Assembly (NCBI GenBank): GCA_963555705.1
Contig: OY743179.1
Location: 21,894,692 to 21,958,691, forward strand
DNA from: Ligustrum vulgare
Taxonomy: Eukaryota; Streptophyta; Magnoliopsida; Lamiales; Oleaceae
Direction of reading: 5' to 3'
Length of the DNA: 64,000 nucleotides
In this document: piece after piece, positions 12,300-22,565 of the stretch
How the letters are laid out: the number at the start of each line of letters is the position of its first letter
Position numbering within the stretch: the first letter of the stretch is position 1
The notes under the pieces: model-generated
Told to the model about the DNA's origin: nothing
The model's database searches: none
The model's input: the letters and a program-made list of their open reading frames with translations, nothing else
Made by a program: the position numbers and the translations under genes

Positions 12300-13940
12300 G
12301 GAAATCTGAATTCAAATCTAAATTTATGATTTATTATCTAGTCAAAATATTAAATATTTTTTATTAGTAAATCAATAAATACACTGTTCATTCCGTGAAT
12401 TAATTTTCAGTATGTATCTTTCATTTGTTTGTAGTATTGATTATAAAATTATTTTATTCAAAGCTTTCTTAATACAAATTTTATAATAGTAATTTTTTTT
12501 TTTAATTTCAATTTGATTCAAATAACTATTTTATGAATTTTCAAATAATTATTAATTATTTAACAATTATTTTTAATGTTTACTGCGACTTAATAATTTT
12601 TCAAAATTTATTAATTTGTGTTGCAATCTATTTTTATATCTGTAGGATCTTCTGTGTTTTGCATTCTTTTTTTGCTGATAAATGTTTTTACACCGTTTGA
12701 TACTGTTTTCTGTTTTAGTTTACTAATATTACTATTATTAGATATCAAGTAATTGATTTGTTAATTTTCAATGCACATTGCTGTTGCATAGGCAGAAGCT
12801 GCAAACTTGGCCCTTTTTTTTTATAAGCACATTAATAAAGAGAACTGTCTTGATTCATATTTGCCGTGATAATGAAAATTATTTCAATTAGTATTTACTA
12901 TTTGCTGGGCATTGGGGGATTGTTACACAAAAATAATTAAGGAACACAAAATTCCAAGTTGTGATTTGATTCAGCATCCCACAAGATAAAACAATTTTAC
13001 ATGTATCACCATCATTCTTGAATTTATTTTGATAAATCTCTACCCTACCGATTCTTAGTCACATGTTGCATTGCATACTTGACACTTTTTTCACATTACT
13101 CTCTTATTTAATAAACTGTATTTGTGTACACGTTTTTAAAATCCTACTACACACTAGTATTTGTCAGAATGATTTTATTATCTGCATCCTTGTAATATAA
13201 TTCTTTTAGTTTCAAGTTAAGCATCATAATTCTAAATATTTGGTACATTTTTCCATAATAATATCTTATTAAATATTCTGTTTTTCTATATATCTCCTAA
13301 AAATTCTATTTCAACTGTTCTGTATTAGATTGATATTATTATTTGTATTTGTTGTTCTTTGATGTAATATAATTCCTTTACTATTGAAAATTACCTGTTC
13401 TGCTATTGAAAAATGAATTTCATGGGAATTATTTTACGTGTCTTGCAACCTATTTTGATGTTTTATAAAGAATTTTATTTGACTTCTTTATCTGTTTTGC
13501 AATCTGTTGTTTTGCAATCTGCTTGATATATACTGTTTTGCTATAGTATAATTTCTGTAATTTTGAAACAACATTTCAACATGCACTGTAATAAAATAAA
13601 CGAACACACCAACTTGTAATCGAGGTAATAGACAACAAATTAGAATCACAAGTCCTTACGCATTGTAATAACAACCACAGAGGACACTTCCACATCAGTA
13701 ACTTTGACATTAACCTAATACAATTGATGGTTAACAAAACAAAAGTGCCAAAAACAAAAACAGAAGTGCCAAAATAATAGATAGTATCTTAGAGCCAGTC
13801 CGTCACCTATAAACATTACAAAATATTTAATTTCCACTCAAGGTTTCTCGTGTTTTATATCCCTTCTGGTCTTGTTGGTGGTTATTTGCGTGGATGAGTT
13901 AATGTCCAGCATTTTCTTAGCATTGCTATTATTTTTTCCC
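12300..13940. other. AT-rich stretch without a gene
   Basis: No domain, clear repeat or RNA gene seen. Scattered CTGTTTTGCAATCTG-like words recur near 13490-13530 but do not form a definable repeat. The right end may include the 3' UTR of the minus-strand RPA-like pseudogene. Confidence 0.5.
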
Positions 13941-13949
13941 TCGTCTAAA

Positions 13950-15345
13950 GAAATTTGCTTCTAGGGCATCTTGCTAGATGTGCTAGCCTCATTTTCAGAT
14001 GTAGAATCCTTTAGATACACCGAAATGAATCAAAACAAAGAATAACAACTAATTAATAATTAAGTAATATATATTACTTATGAAGAATTCGTAAAAGGTA
14101 TACTTTCAGCTCCTCGATACAAATCTTGCCATTCTTCAAAAATATTTCAAAACCCTACATGAAAATAATGAATTAATTAACTACATCACTATGGTCTTTA
14201 TCAAATCTAGAGATGTAGTACAATTGAATGAATGTCGCATAGCATTTATTAGCTAACCTGGCTTTCAACACACTGAACCATGACATATTTATATACCAAG
14301 GCATCTTCAATGGTCAACCTCATCAAAGTAAATACATCATTGCGTTGTTTGACATTTTGATGCTTAACTTGAACTTTGATCAATATTTTTGTCTACCAAA
14401 GCTTCAATATAGTTCGGGAATGACACATCATCTGAACTCTGCTAGTAGAACACATGTTAGTCATGAAAAATGATATCAGCATCTACTGTTATTTAAAAGA
14501 TGGTTATAACATACCTTAATAGTGAATTTGAATAATCATGGTTTGAACAATTAATGGTTAATCACCTAGGAATTCCAGCAACATCAAAACGGGCACATTT
14601 CTCACAATGGAATCTTTTTCATTCAGGATGGACCTTCTTTGGACACTTCTTAAAGGATAGATACCACTAGTCCTGATCACTCTCGATAGCCACAACAGTA
14701 GTGAAAACCCAACAGTTACCGACCTTATACATTCTAAGACGGTAATGAGCAAAATAATGTGGTTAATCATTATTAAACACAGTTTCTTAAAAATGAGTCA
14801 TATGTTGTGCAATAATTACCTCTATTGATTCAAATAGTTGGTCAGAATTCTTCACATTGTAAGCGCCACTGGCTAAGTCATCTGCAATGGTGTAAACAGA
14901 ACTCGAGGACATTTGACTTATCCATTGAGATACACATTCATTTCCAATTAAAAACCTTACAACAAAATTCAACCAATTATTAATGGACAACTAGACAGTA
15001 ATCAACTGTGAAATAATAATTTATGCAAGCAGATAAATATAATGTTAAACATACTTCTCACAAAACTGGTTAATTTCGTCAACTTGGGCATTGACACTAA
15101 CTTTCGTAACATGATGTGTTACATATCTTGACCTCACCTGCAATTGAGAAAACGTATTAACACTCATCATCCAAAATGATCATGCCTTACATTTAACAAA
15201 AACTGATCAAAAATCAAACTCTAAAATTCTTAGCCCGACACATCTGAAGTAACATAATTCCTAGTTCTGAGTTTTTTGGATTGGCAAATTTCATCAGCAT
15301 AATCACACCCACAAGGTGCAGGACAACGATTATGCCTAAAAGAAC
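13950..15345 (-). pseudogene. Replication protein A large subunit (RPA1)-like, decayed, introns retained
   Basis: Reading leftward, exon-like blocks with GT-AG borders occur at about 15345-15230, 15137-15055 (contains VDEINQFCEK), about 14960-14822 (ISQMSSSSVYTIADD), 14733-14566, 14441-14258, about 14160-14100 and about 14030-13950 (Ser/Glu-rich tail). Block 14733-14566 contains KCPKKV and RFHCEKCARFDVAG, the zinc ribbon of the RPA1 C-terminal OB fold, with one of its four cysteines changed to Phe. Block 14441-14258 has FPNYIEALVDKNI then, after a frameshift near 14370, KVQVKHQNVKQRNDVFTLMR, as in RPA1 C termini. In-frame stops lie in the zinc-ribbon block. RPA1 binds single-stranded DNA; plants have many diverged copies, some carried by Helitrons. 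No Helitron ends were seen here, and the retained introns argue against retro-copying. Exon limits are approximate. Confidence 0.62.
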
Positions 15346-15350
15346 AACGG

Positions 15351-15462
15351 ATGAGTCTCATACCCTCATATGAAACATATTAAACTATATCAACTATATG
15401 TTGCTAATGAGTCTCATACCCTCAATTGAAACATGTTGAACTATATCAACTATACATTGCTA
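15351..15462. repeat. Tandem duplication, 2 x 56 bp
   Basis: The unit starting ATGAGTCTCATACCCTC occurs at 15351-15406 and 15407-15462 with a few substitutions, next to the 5' side of the RPA-like pseudogene. Confidence 0.85.
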
Positions 15463-15696
15463 AGTTAATTACAAAAAGAAACATGAATATTAATACACGT
15501 ACTCTATAACTTGTTATACAACATCAACCATTCTAGTAGTTCTACCAGATAATTTTTTTGATCGAACGATATCCTTGGCAACCACCTCTCCGATTATATA
15601 TGATCAATATCTTAAACAGGAAAATAATTAACATATATAAATATTTGAGACTCATTACTATTATTAGTATAAAAAATATACTAAACAACTTGGTCT
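15463..15696. other. AT-rich spacer, no feature seen
   Basis: A short open frame at 15558-15758 is low-complexity and overlaps the start of the tandem repeat. No gene is called. Confidence 0.45.
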
Positions 15697-16560
15697 CGTC
15701 ATGCTTGCATAATTATTTTTATGATATGATTCTGCAATTGCGTTTGTATAGCACTTAACATATCTTTTTGTTTGATTTTCTGTTTGACTTATTACATTAT
15801 GTTTAGATTTTGTAAGACTTATTACTCTCAAATAGACTATAAAGAAATGATTACATATATTTTTGTTTGAAAATATAATGTTTCTATTTCTGGTAGATTA
15901 TGGACATGCTTGCATAACACAATCGTGCTTCAAGTTGATATTTTATAATCAGGTTTTGTTAACATATTAATACATTGCTTAGTATAGCACTTAACCTATC
16001 TTACTGTTTAATTTTTTGTTTGACTTATTACATTGTAATTATGTTTTGTAAGACTTATTACTCTCAAATAGACTATAAAGAAATGATAATATATATCTTT
16101 CTGTTTGAAAGTATAATGTTTCTATTTCTGGTAGCTTATTGAAATGTTTTCATAACATAATCATACTTCTAGCTAGTATTTGGTAATCAAGTTTTGTTTA
16201 CATATTATTGCATTGCTTATTATAGCACTTAAAATATCTTACTGTTTGATTTTCTATTTGACTTATTACATTGTATTTAGGTTTATAAGACTTATTACTC
16301 TCAAATAGACTATAAAGAAATGATAACACATCTTTTTGTTTGAAAATATAGAGCCTGTTTGCTCTATCAATTATTTTCACATCAACTTTTTTAATTCAAT
16401 CTCAACCATTCATCCTTAGTCGAGCTCACAGTTTTTGAATTTTCAAACCAATCTAAACCACACATTCATTAAAAAAAAAAAAAAATTAAAAAATATCACA
16501 AAATTCAAAACTTTTTCATGAACCAAACGGGTTCATAATGTTTCTATTAACCACTTTTTC
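15697..16560. repeat. Tandem repeat, ~237-bp unit, about 2.6 copies
   Basis: GTATAGCACTTAAC-like starts at 15746, 15982 and 16220 give periods of 236 and 238 bp. Shared words include GACTTATTACTCTCAAATAG and TATAATGTTTCTATT. A partial unit precedes 15746. The third copy is split at 16350 by a 184-bp MITE and degenerates after about 16547. Confidence 0.85.
16351..16534. mobile_element. Tourist-like MITE, copy A (184 bp)
   Basis: Termini GAGCCTGTTTG and CCAAACGGGTTC form the inverted ends. It sits inside the third 237-bp repeat copy, and the uninterrupted copies show the empty site, giving a 3-bp target duplication ATA (16348-16350 and 16535-16537). A 3-bp duplication and a GGCCTGTTTGG-type end fit PIF/Harbinger-derived Tourist MITEs. 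No coding capacity. Confidence 0.82.
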
Positions 16561-17214
16561 ATAGAAAGTGAAAATATAAAGTACCGATTTTTTTCATTTA
16601 TTACAAGTATCTTCAAGCACAAACACAACTTCATATATTAATAGAAAAGAGAAGTTTTACATGCTTCTAGCTGATAATATTTTAAACCATACACAAAACT
16701 CTGAGTTTCATCTTCACTAGGCATCTAGGAAAGAACTTCATATTGTCATAGAATATAAGATAGTTTTTATACAACTTTCTTTCGACAAAAACTATTTCCA
16801 AACTGTAAATGTCTCTAATGTTCCCAAAATTTGGATTCTCCCAAAATCATACCACACGAACCTTGAAAACCCATTACATTTTTATTGGGTTGATGTCTGC
16901 TAGCATGTCAATGATGGGGGCCATTTCGCTACCACAATGAAAAAGAAAAGGATAAGCCAAAATGAGCCAATAAGTTTCAAATTGTTGACTTAACCATCTA
17001 AGATTTAAGATATTATTAAGCAACTATACACTACCTTCTTTGCATTTTTTCAAATGTGTGTAAAAAAATATACAATTGCTGGTTGTTGCCTTAAATAGAC
17101 AAAGATAACCTGCTTGGTAATGAATCAGCAATGGAGGGAAGAAAGGTCTGAAAATGTGCTGTGTCAATCATTTCATAATTTTAAAAAAGAGGGCACCTAT
17201 TTAAAGCGAATTTA
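16538..17214. other. AT-rich spacer, no gene seen
   Basis: Apart from the decayed end of the 237-bp repeat at its left, this stretch holds no recognisable frame or repeat. Confidence 0.45.
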
Positions 17215-17392
17215 GAACCCGTTTGGTCCATGATTTTTTTTTATATTTTTGTGATTTTTTTTGTATTTGTTGATGGATGTGTGGTTTAGATTGATTTGAA
17301 AAGTAAAAAATTGTGGGCTTGACTAAAGATGGATGGTTGAAATTGAATTTGAAAAGTTTTGGTAAAAACTTTTGATAGACCAAACAAGCTCT
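17215..17392. mobile_element. Tourist-like MITE, copy B (178 bp), inverted relative to copy A
   Basis: Reverse complement of copy A over its length, with the same ends (GAACCCGTTTGG and CAAACAAGCTC). It is flanked by TTA on both sides (17212-17214 and 17393-17395), the classical PIF/Harbinger target duplication. The 67-codon minus-strand frame over it is just an open stretch of the MITE. Confidence 0.85.
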
Positions 17393-17395
17393 TAG

Positions 17396-17994
17396 AATGC
17401 CCACTATCTAATGCACACCTTTTGAGGCAGTACTGGGTGAGCTCTTGCTTCTAGGAGAAGCTTTTGGAGGAAAATTTGGTTTTGACGTTTTCCGGGGTTG
17501 GTGGGGGTACCTTATTACATAGACATTTTGGGAGGAATACTTTGGAGGGAAAACAAACATTACTATCCTTCTTTATAATAGTAACAAGATATTGATTATT
17601 TTATGGTTCATATTTTTTCCTCTAGATTATTATTATTATTTTTTATATATTTTTACGAATTTTTTTAATTAGTGATTTTTTTTTTTTTTTTTTTTTCAAT
17701 TAGTATAAGTTTCTTAAATCTCTAAAAATGACTTAACCAGTTGAAGTCTTCCTTTGGACTGTCTTCGGACAAGTTTCTTAGATTCATTGTGCGAAAAGAC
17801 TGATTTGAATTTTCAATTTTGAAGAACGCCACAGTGTTTCTATTTATCGGTCAATAGCATACCTCAACAGTTCGCCAATGACGCATCAAAATGGTCAAAT
17901 GGAAACCGTTATACACTGGATGGATGGATATGTAGCATATGCACAGATCTTCACTAAAAGTCGGCTCTATTGGTGGATAGATAGCTATTTGCAA
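17396..17994. other. AT-rich spacer, no gene seen
   Basis: Contains a T18-class homopolymer near 17680 and no recognisable coding or repeat structure. Confidence 0.45.
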
Positions 17995-18152
17995 CTATTA
18001 TTTATTCTTTTAAAACACAAATACAATTATTTTAATACAATATCATAAAAAAAATATAGTGAAAAAGTCCTGTTATAATTTTCTGATGGAACTGAAATTC
18101 TTCTCTTAATTAAATATTAATATATCATTATCATTAAGGAAGAACTTTTTAT
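17995..18152 (+). repeat. Direct repeat left of the MULE
   Basis: Matches 21068-21225 in the same orientation (shared words AAACACAAATACAATTAT and TTCTTAATTAAATATTAATAT). It lies outside the MULE target duplication, so it belongs to the host sequence as a pre-existing tandem duplication into which the MULE inserted. Confidence 0.75.
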
Positions 18153-18172
18153 CATTTCATATTTATCAATAA

Positions 18173-18519
18173 GGTTAAATAGTGCAAAATGTCCCTATCA
18201 TTTGCACTCATTGTGCAAAAATCATCCATATTGTTTCAAATTTGGCATTTATGCCCTCTTTCAACCTTTTCTTGTGGAATTCGTCCTTGCCATCTTATTC
18301 TGTTAAGTTTTTCCATCAAATATGCATAATTTGTGCAAAACGTCCCTGTTGTTTGCCTTCATTACACAAATAGTCCATATCGTTTCAATATTAGCATTTG
18401 AACCCTCAATGATCTTTCTTTGCGCTAAAGGTTTTTACATTTTATTAAAACATTGTGAAATAGATAATTTATCATTCTAATCAAATAAAACAAAATAAAT
18501 AGAAAAGAACGGAGGAGTA

Positions 18520-18545
<26 letters not shown>
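18173..18545 (+). repeat. MULE terminal inverted repeat, left
   Basis: Inverted partner of about 20635-21005. The inner limit is approximate and lies in an AAT-rich stretch. Confidence 0.8.
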
Positions 18546-18553
<8 letters not shown>

Positions 18554-18567
18554 GTCAAAGTTTTAAA

Positions 18568-18732
18568 TCTATACATATATAATAATAGGATAACCTCACC
18601 ATTTTATGCACATAGTTTCCCGCTTATTTTCACCAGTCATTTTAGGAAATTTCTTATTTTTATCAATTTATTTTTAATACATGAATTAGGAAACCTCAAT
18701 TAATGCATGTAGTAAATGATTTATGGATTTGT

Positions 18733-18766
<34 letters not shown>

Positions 18767-20118
18767 ATAAAAAGTCAAATTATAGATTTTTTTTTTCTTT
18801 TGATAATTATTGAATTATTTTGAAGTCGAAAAATATGCAATATGGGTGTCAAATCCAAGATCTCAGTGAAAAATTTAATACAAGCTAATAAATGAGAGCA
18901 AACTCTAAACATATCATTCGTAAAATCGTCTTAAATACTAAATGTAAAAGTTTTACTTATAATTTTTACTTTTCCCAACATCAAATCTTTTTTTATCTCA
19001 TTTAAGTCCTAAAATGATACCTATCATTTCTTAAATTTGACCTAAATGATTAATTTTGAATCTTTTTCTCATCAAAGAATTGATAGAAATAATAGATATT
19101 CGATCTTAAAAAACTCAATTAAATCATTTCATTTTCTAGAACTTTAGATTTCGATAAACTCATTGGTTTAATTTGTAAAATAGAAGGTGTTAGCAAAATC
19201 ATTTTATATAAAAATAGAATATGGTCAACACGTTTATTTAACATGCACAAAAATAGTATGTGCAATTTTGGAAAATAAGTTTTAAAGAATATAAGTGGTT
19301 GAGAATGAATATTGAAAAAAATTATTTTTAAAGAATCAATTCTATACGAATAAGCAATCATAAAGTCTTATATTTTGTGGGTTAAACAACCATTTACAAA
19401 TTGAGATGTATAGATGATTTTTTGTATATAAAGTTAATTACATTTGTAATATTCATTCAATAAAATTTAATTAAAACTTGTATTTCATATTATTTATTTG
19501 TTTCATTCATTTAAATATAGGATTGTGTATAAGTTTGTCTAGTATAAGTTTAACAAATTGTAACATTTAATTTAAGTTTGAGCAATTTTTTATTTTTTAA
19601 AATGTTAGGTAAATTTTGGTCGTAATGTATTTGCTTTTTTACATGTAATGTAATGTAATGAAATGAAATATTTGTTTAATATATTTAAATATCAATTATT
19701 GCATTATAAAGATAGTTAGTACACATTCTTATAGTATTATACGGTGAGTCGATAAATTAATTTTGTAAATGTCTATTAGCCTCTTTATTTCATTTTAAGA
19801 TTTGAGAATTGTTAACATTTCAATTTTTAGAAATCAAATAACTGTAAGCTCAACTTCAGTCATCAAATCAAAATTGTAAAGTATAAAATGAGTCACATGT
19901 CCATATCTTGCTTCACCTAACTAGACTAAGAAAATTAATGAATGAACAATTAACTGTTAAAAGAAATATGCAAATTGAAATTTTATGTTTTACTTTTCTG
20001 GATATTTTTCATTATATACGAATTCACAATTTATGTCGGGCATTGTATTTTTATAATTTATATTCAATAAATAATTGTCAATTATATCTTCCGTGCATCG
20101 CACGAGTGTGATTACTAG
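18568..20118 (+). mobile_element. Non-autonomous Helitron, 1551 bp, nested in the MULE
   Basis: Starts A|TCTATACATATATAATAATAG at 18568, the classical plant Helitron 5' end, and ends at CTAG|T (20115-20118). About 10 nt before the end is a perfect 5-bp hairpin, CGTGC-ATC-GCACG, at 20092-20104. Insertion lies between A and T with no duplication, as rolling-circle elements do. There is no Rep/helicase frame. A long poly(A) run (about 18736-18763) lies inside. Confidence 0.75.
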
Positions 20119-20276
20119 TTTTTTAAATAGTGCAAAAGAATCACACTTAAATTAATTTAAAGAGTATTTAGCACAAACAAATTAACCTTCCAAAAAAAAA
20201 AAACTTTTACTCTTGACTAGACTTGAGGCAAAAGAAATTTGAACAAAATTAGAGCAAAATTCAAAAGTTGATGCAA

Positions 20277-20379
<103 letters not shown>

Positions 20380-20479
20380 TCTGCAAAAAGTTTATAGAAA
20401 CAAGAATTGTTAAAAATAGTTAAATCCCTAAATATTCTTGTAATTTCGCTTAAAATCAAAAGATATTACAATACAAAAC

Positions 20480-20515
<36 letters not shown>

Positions 20516-20634
20516 AAATATGAAATATTTGTAATTACTTTTTAAATTATGTTAAATAGGACTCATTTGCACTATTTAAAAAATATCAGGATATTGACTA
20601 TAATTATTTCTTATATTATTATCATTATCATTAC

Positions 20635-21005
20635 TACTACTCATCCTCCTCCTCTTCCTCTTTTCTTTCTTTACATTTATTTTATTTTATTAGAATGATA
20701 AATTATCTATTTTACAATATTTTAATGAAAAAATAAAATGTAAGGACCTTTAGCGCAAAGTAAGGTCATTGAGAGTCCAAATTCTAATATTGAAATGATA
20801 GAGACTATTTATGCAATGAAGGCAAACGATAGGGACGTTTTGCACAAATTATACATATTTGACGGAAAAAAATTGATGGAATAAGATGGCAATGACGAAT
20901 TCTACAAGAAAAGGTTGAAATGAGGGTGCAAATGTCAAATTTGAAACGAGATGGATGATTTGCACAATGAGTGCAAACGATATGGACATTTTGCGCTTTT
21001 TACCC
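20635..21005 (-). repeat. MULE terminal inverted repeat, right
   Basis: Reverse complement of the left repeat, ending at TTTTTACCC directly before the target duplication. Confidence 0.8.
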
Positions 21006-21067
21006 TATCAATAATGAAGTAATGAATAATTATTTTTTAATATATTTATTTTTCGTTAATTTATTTC

Positions 21068-21225
21068 AAATTATTATTTATTTTCTTTAAACACAAATAC
21101 AATTATATTAATACACTATCATAAAGGAAATGGTGAAAAAAGTAAAAAAGTTGGGTTATAATTTTTTCAAGAAACTGAAATTTTCTTTCTTAATTAAATA
21201 TTAATATATTATCATCATCAAGAAA
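21068..21225 (+). repeat. Direct repeat right of the MULE
   Basis: Same-orientation partner of 17995-18152. Confidence 0.75.
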
Positions 21226-22120
21226 GTTGTGATAAATATGAATAATATATTTTTGGATTATATTTTTAATTTTTTTTTAGTTTGTCAATATTGTCATTAA
21301 TTCAATAAGAAATTAAGAATATTTACGACCCCCAATCTATAACCCAAATCATATACATTATAACCTTCAATCTAACTCATTTATATAGTTACATATAACT
21401 CCCAATTATTAATTTTCATTAATACGTTTATAATTTGAAGAACCCTTAATATTCATACATGTTTTTACATTAGAATGAATTCAATAAAACATGTACTATA
21501 GCCCAATATAGCCCATTATAAATTGAAAAGGGTTCAACATCAAACATCATATTTTGCATATTTTGCTGAACTTTTTTTTTTTTTTACTTTTTTTCTGGGA
21601 ATCTTCATTTCTCTCAAATTTTGATTTTTAATAAATTGAACTGTTTTGTCCACAAATAAAAATATCAACTATATGTTGTTATAAAATTTGATCCTATATG
21701 ATGGAGATTGAAGTATAAAAAACTCCAATATCTTTAAAGATTCAATTGAAACCTATATGTATCAATGGAAGGATTGAAACTTATTTTGATTTTTTGATTA
21801 ATGACGATATGATATTTCCCATTATATTTGTCTATCTCTATTTTAATAATTTTTCAATATTAAACTAATATATTATCTTTTTTTAATACTTGTAAGGTAC
21901 CAAGCTATACTATTTAGGGCCAAATTTGCAACGCTTCAGATCATATATCAACTTCATCATGAAAAAATTATATCAATAACAATCATACATTTTCAAATGT
22001 GTGCTATAAAATTGAAATAAACTTCACAACAAACAAAAAAATTTAAGAGATTGAATATGACATCACTAAAATTATCAAATTCATGCATTGGTGAATTCTC
22101 ACAAGTCTAAAATTTTTTAG
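21226..22120. other. AT-rich spacer before copia C1
   Basis: No gene, repeat family or RNA gene recognised. Confidence 0.45.
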
Positions 22121-22548
22121 TGAAGGAATACTTGTTTTAAACCTTGCTGAACCATAAATTTCATCCGAAGAAGAAGGAGAAAAAGGCAGGAGAGAAAACC
22201 CTGTTAGCCAACAAGAGTTGCAATATTATTCTTACAACTTTATCTAGGTTCACGCTTTTATAAGTAGGAAACACAACTTCATTTCCTAATTCTTTCTGAA
22301 ACACATTTTCTCTCCATCTCACACAATTACACCCTTTCCACACACTACCAAATTCTGTTGGATAGTACAACTTTTATTCTTTCATTTCCTTATTTTGTGG
22401 TTAGCCATTGATGTTGACCAATACGTGTACAGTTCTGATTGTAGGCCTAGATTCATCCTTTATGTGTATATATGCACTACTGTAATTCTGTAAGCAAATT
22501 CATTCGAATTAATAAATTTCTTCAATACACTATTATCAAATTTATCTT
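22121..22548 (+). repeat. C1 5' LTR
   Basis: Starts TGAAGGAATA. Aligned to 33483-33897 through AATTTATCTT. It ends at 22538 (CA) or up to 10 bases later. Confidence 0.85.
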
Positions 22549-22558
22549 GTATCAGAGC
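22548..22558 (+). other. C1 primer-binding site
   Basis: TGTATCAGAGC, one base short of the usual plant copia TGGTATCAGAGC, complementary to initiator Met-tRNA. Confidence 0.75.
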
Positions 22559-22565
22559 ATGCTAA

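Noticed and set aside
15746..16352. The 237-bp tandem repeat as a CRISPR-like or satellite array
   Set aside because: Fewer than three units without unique spacers, in a plant genome. It is a short local tandem duplication, with no evidence that it is a centromeric satellite.
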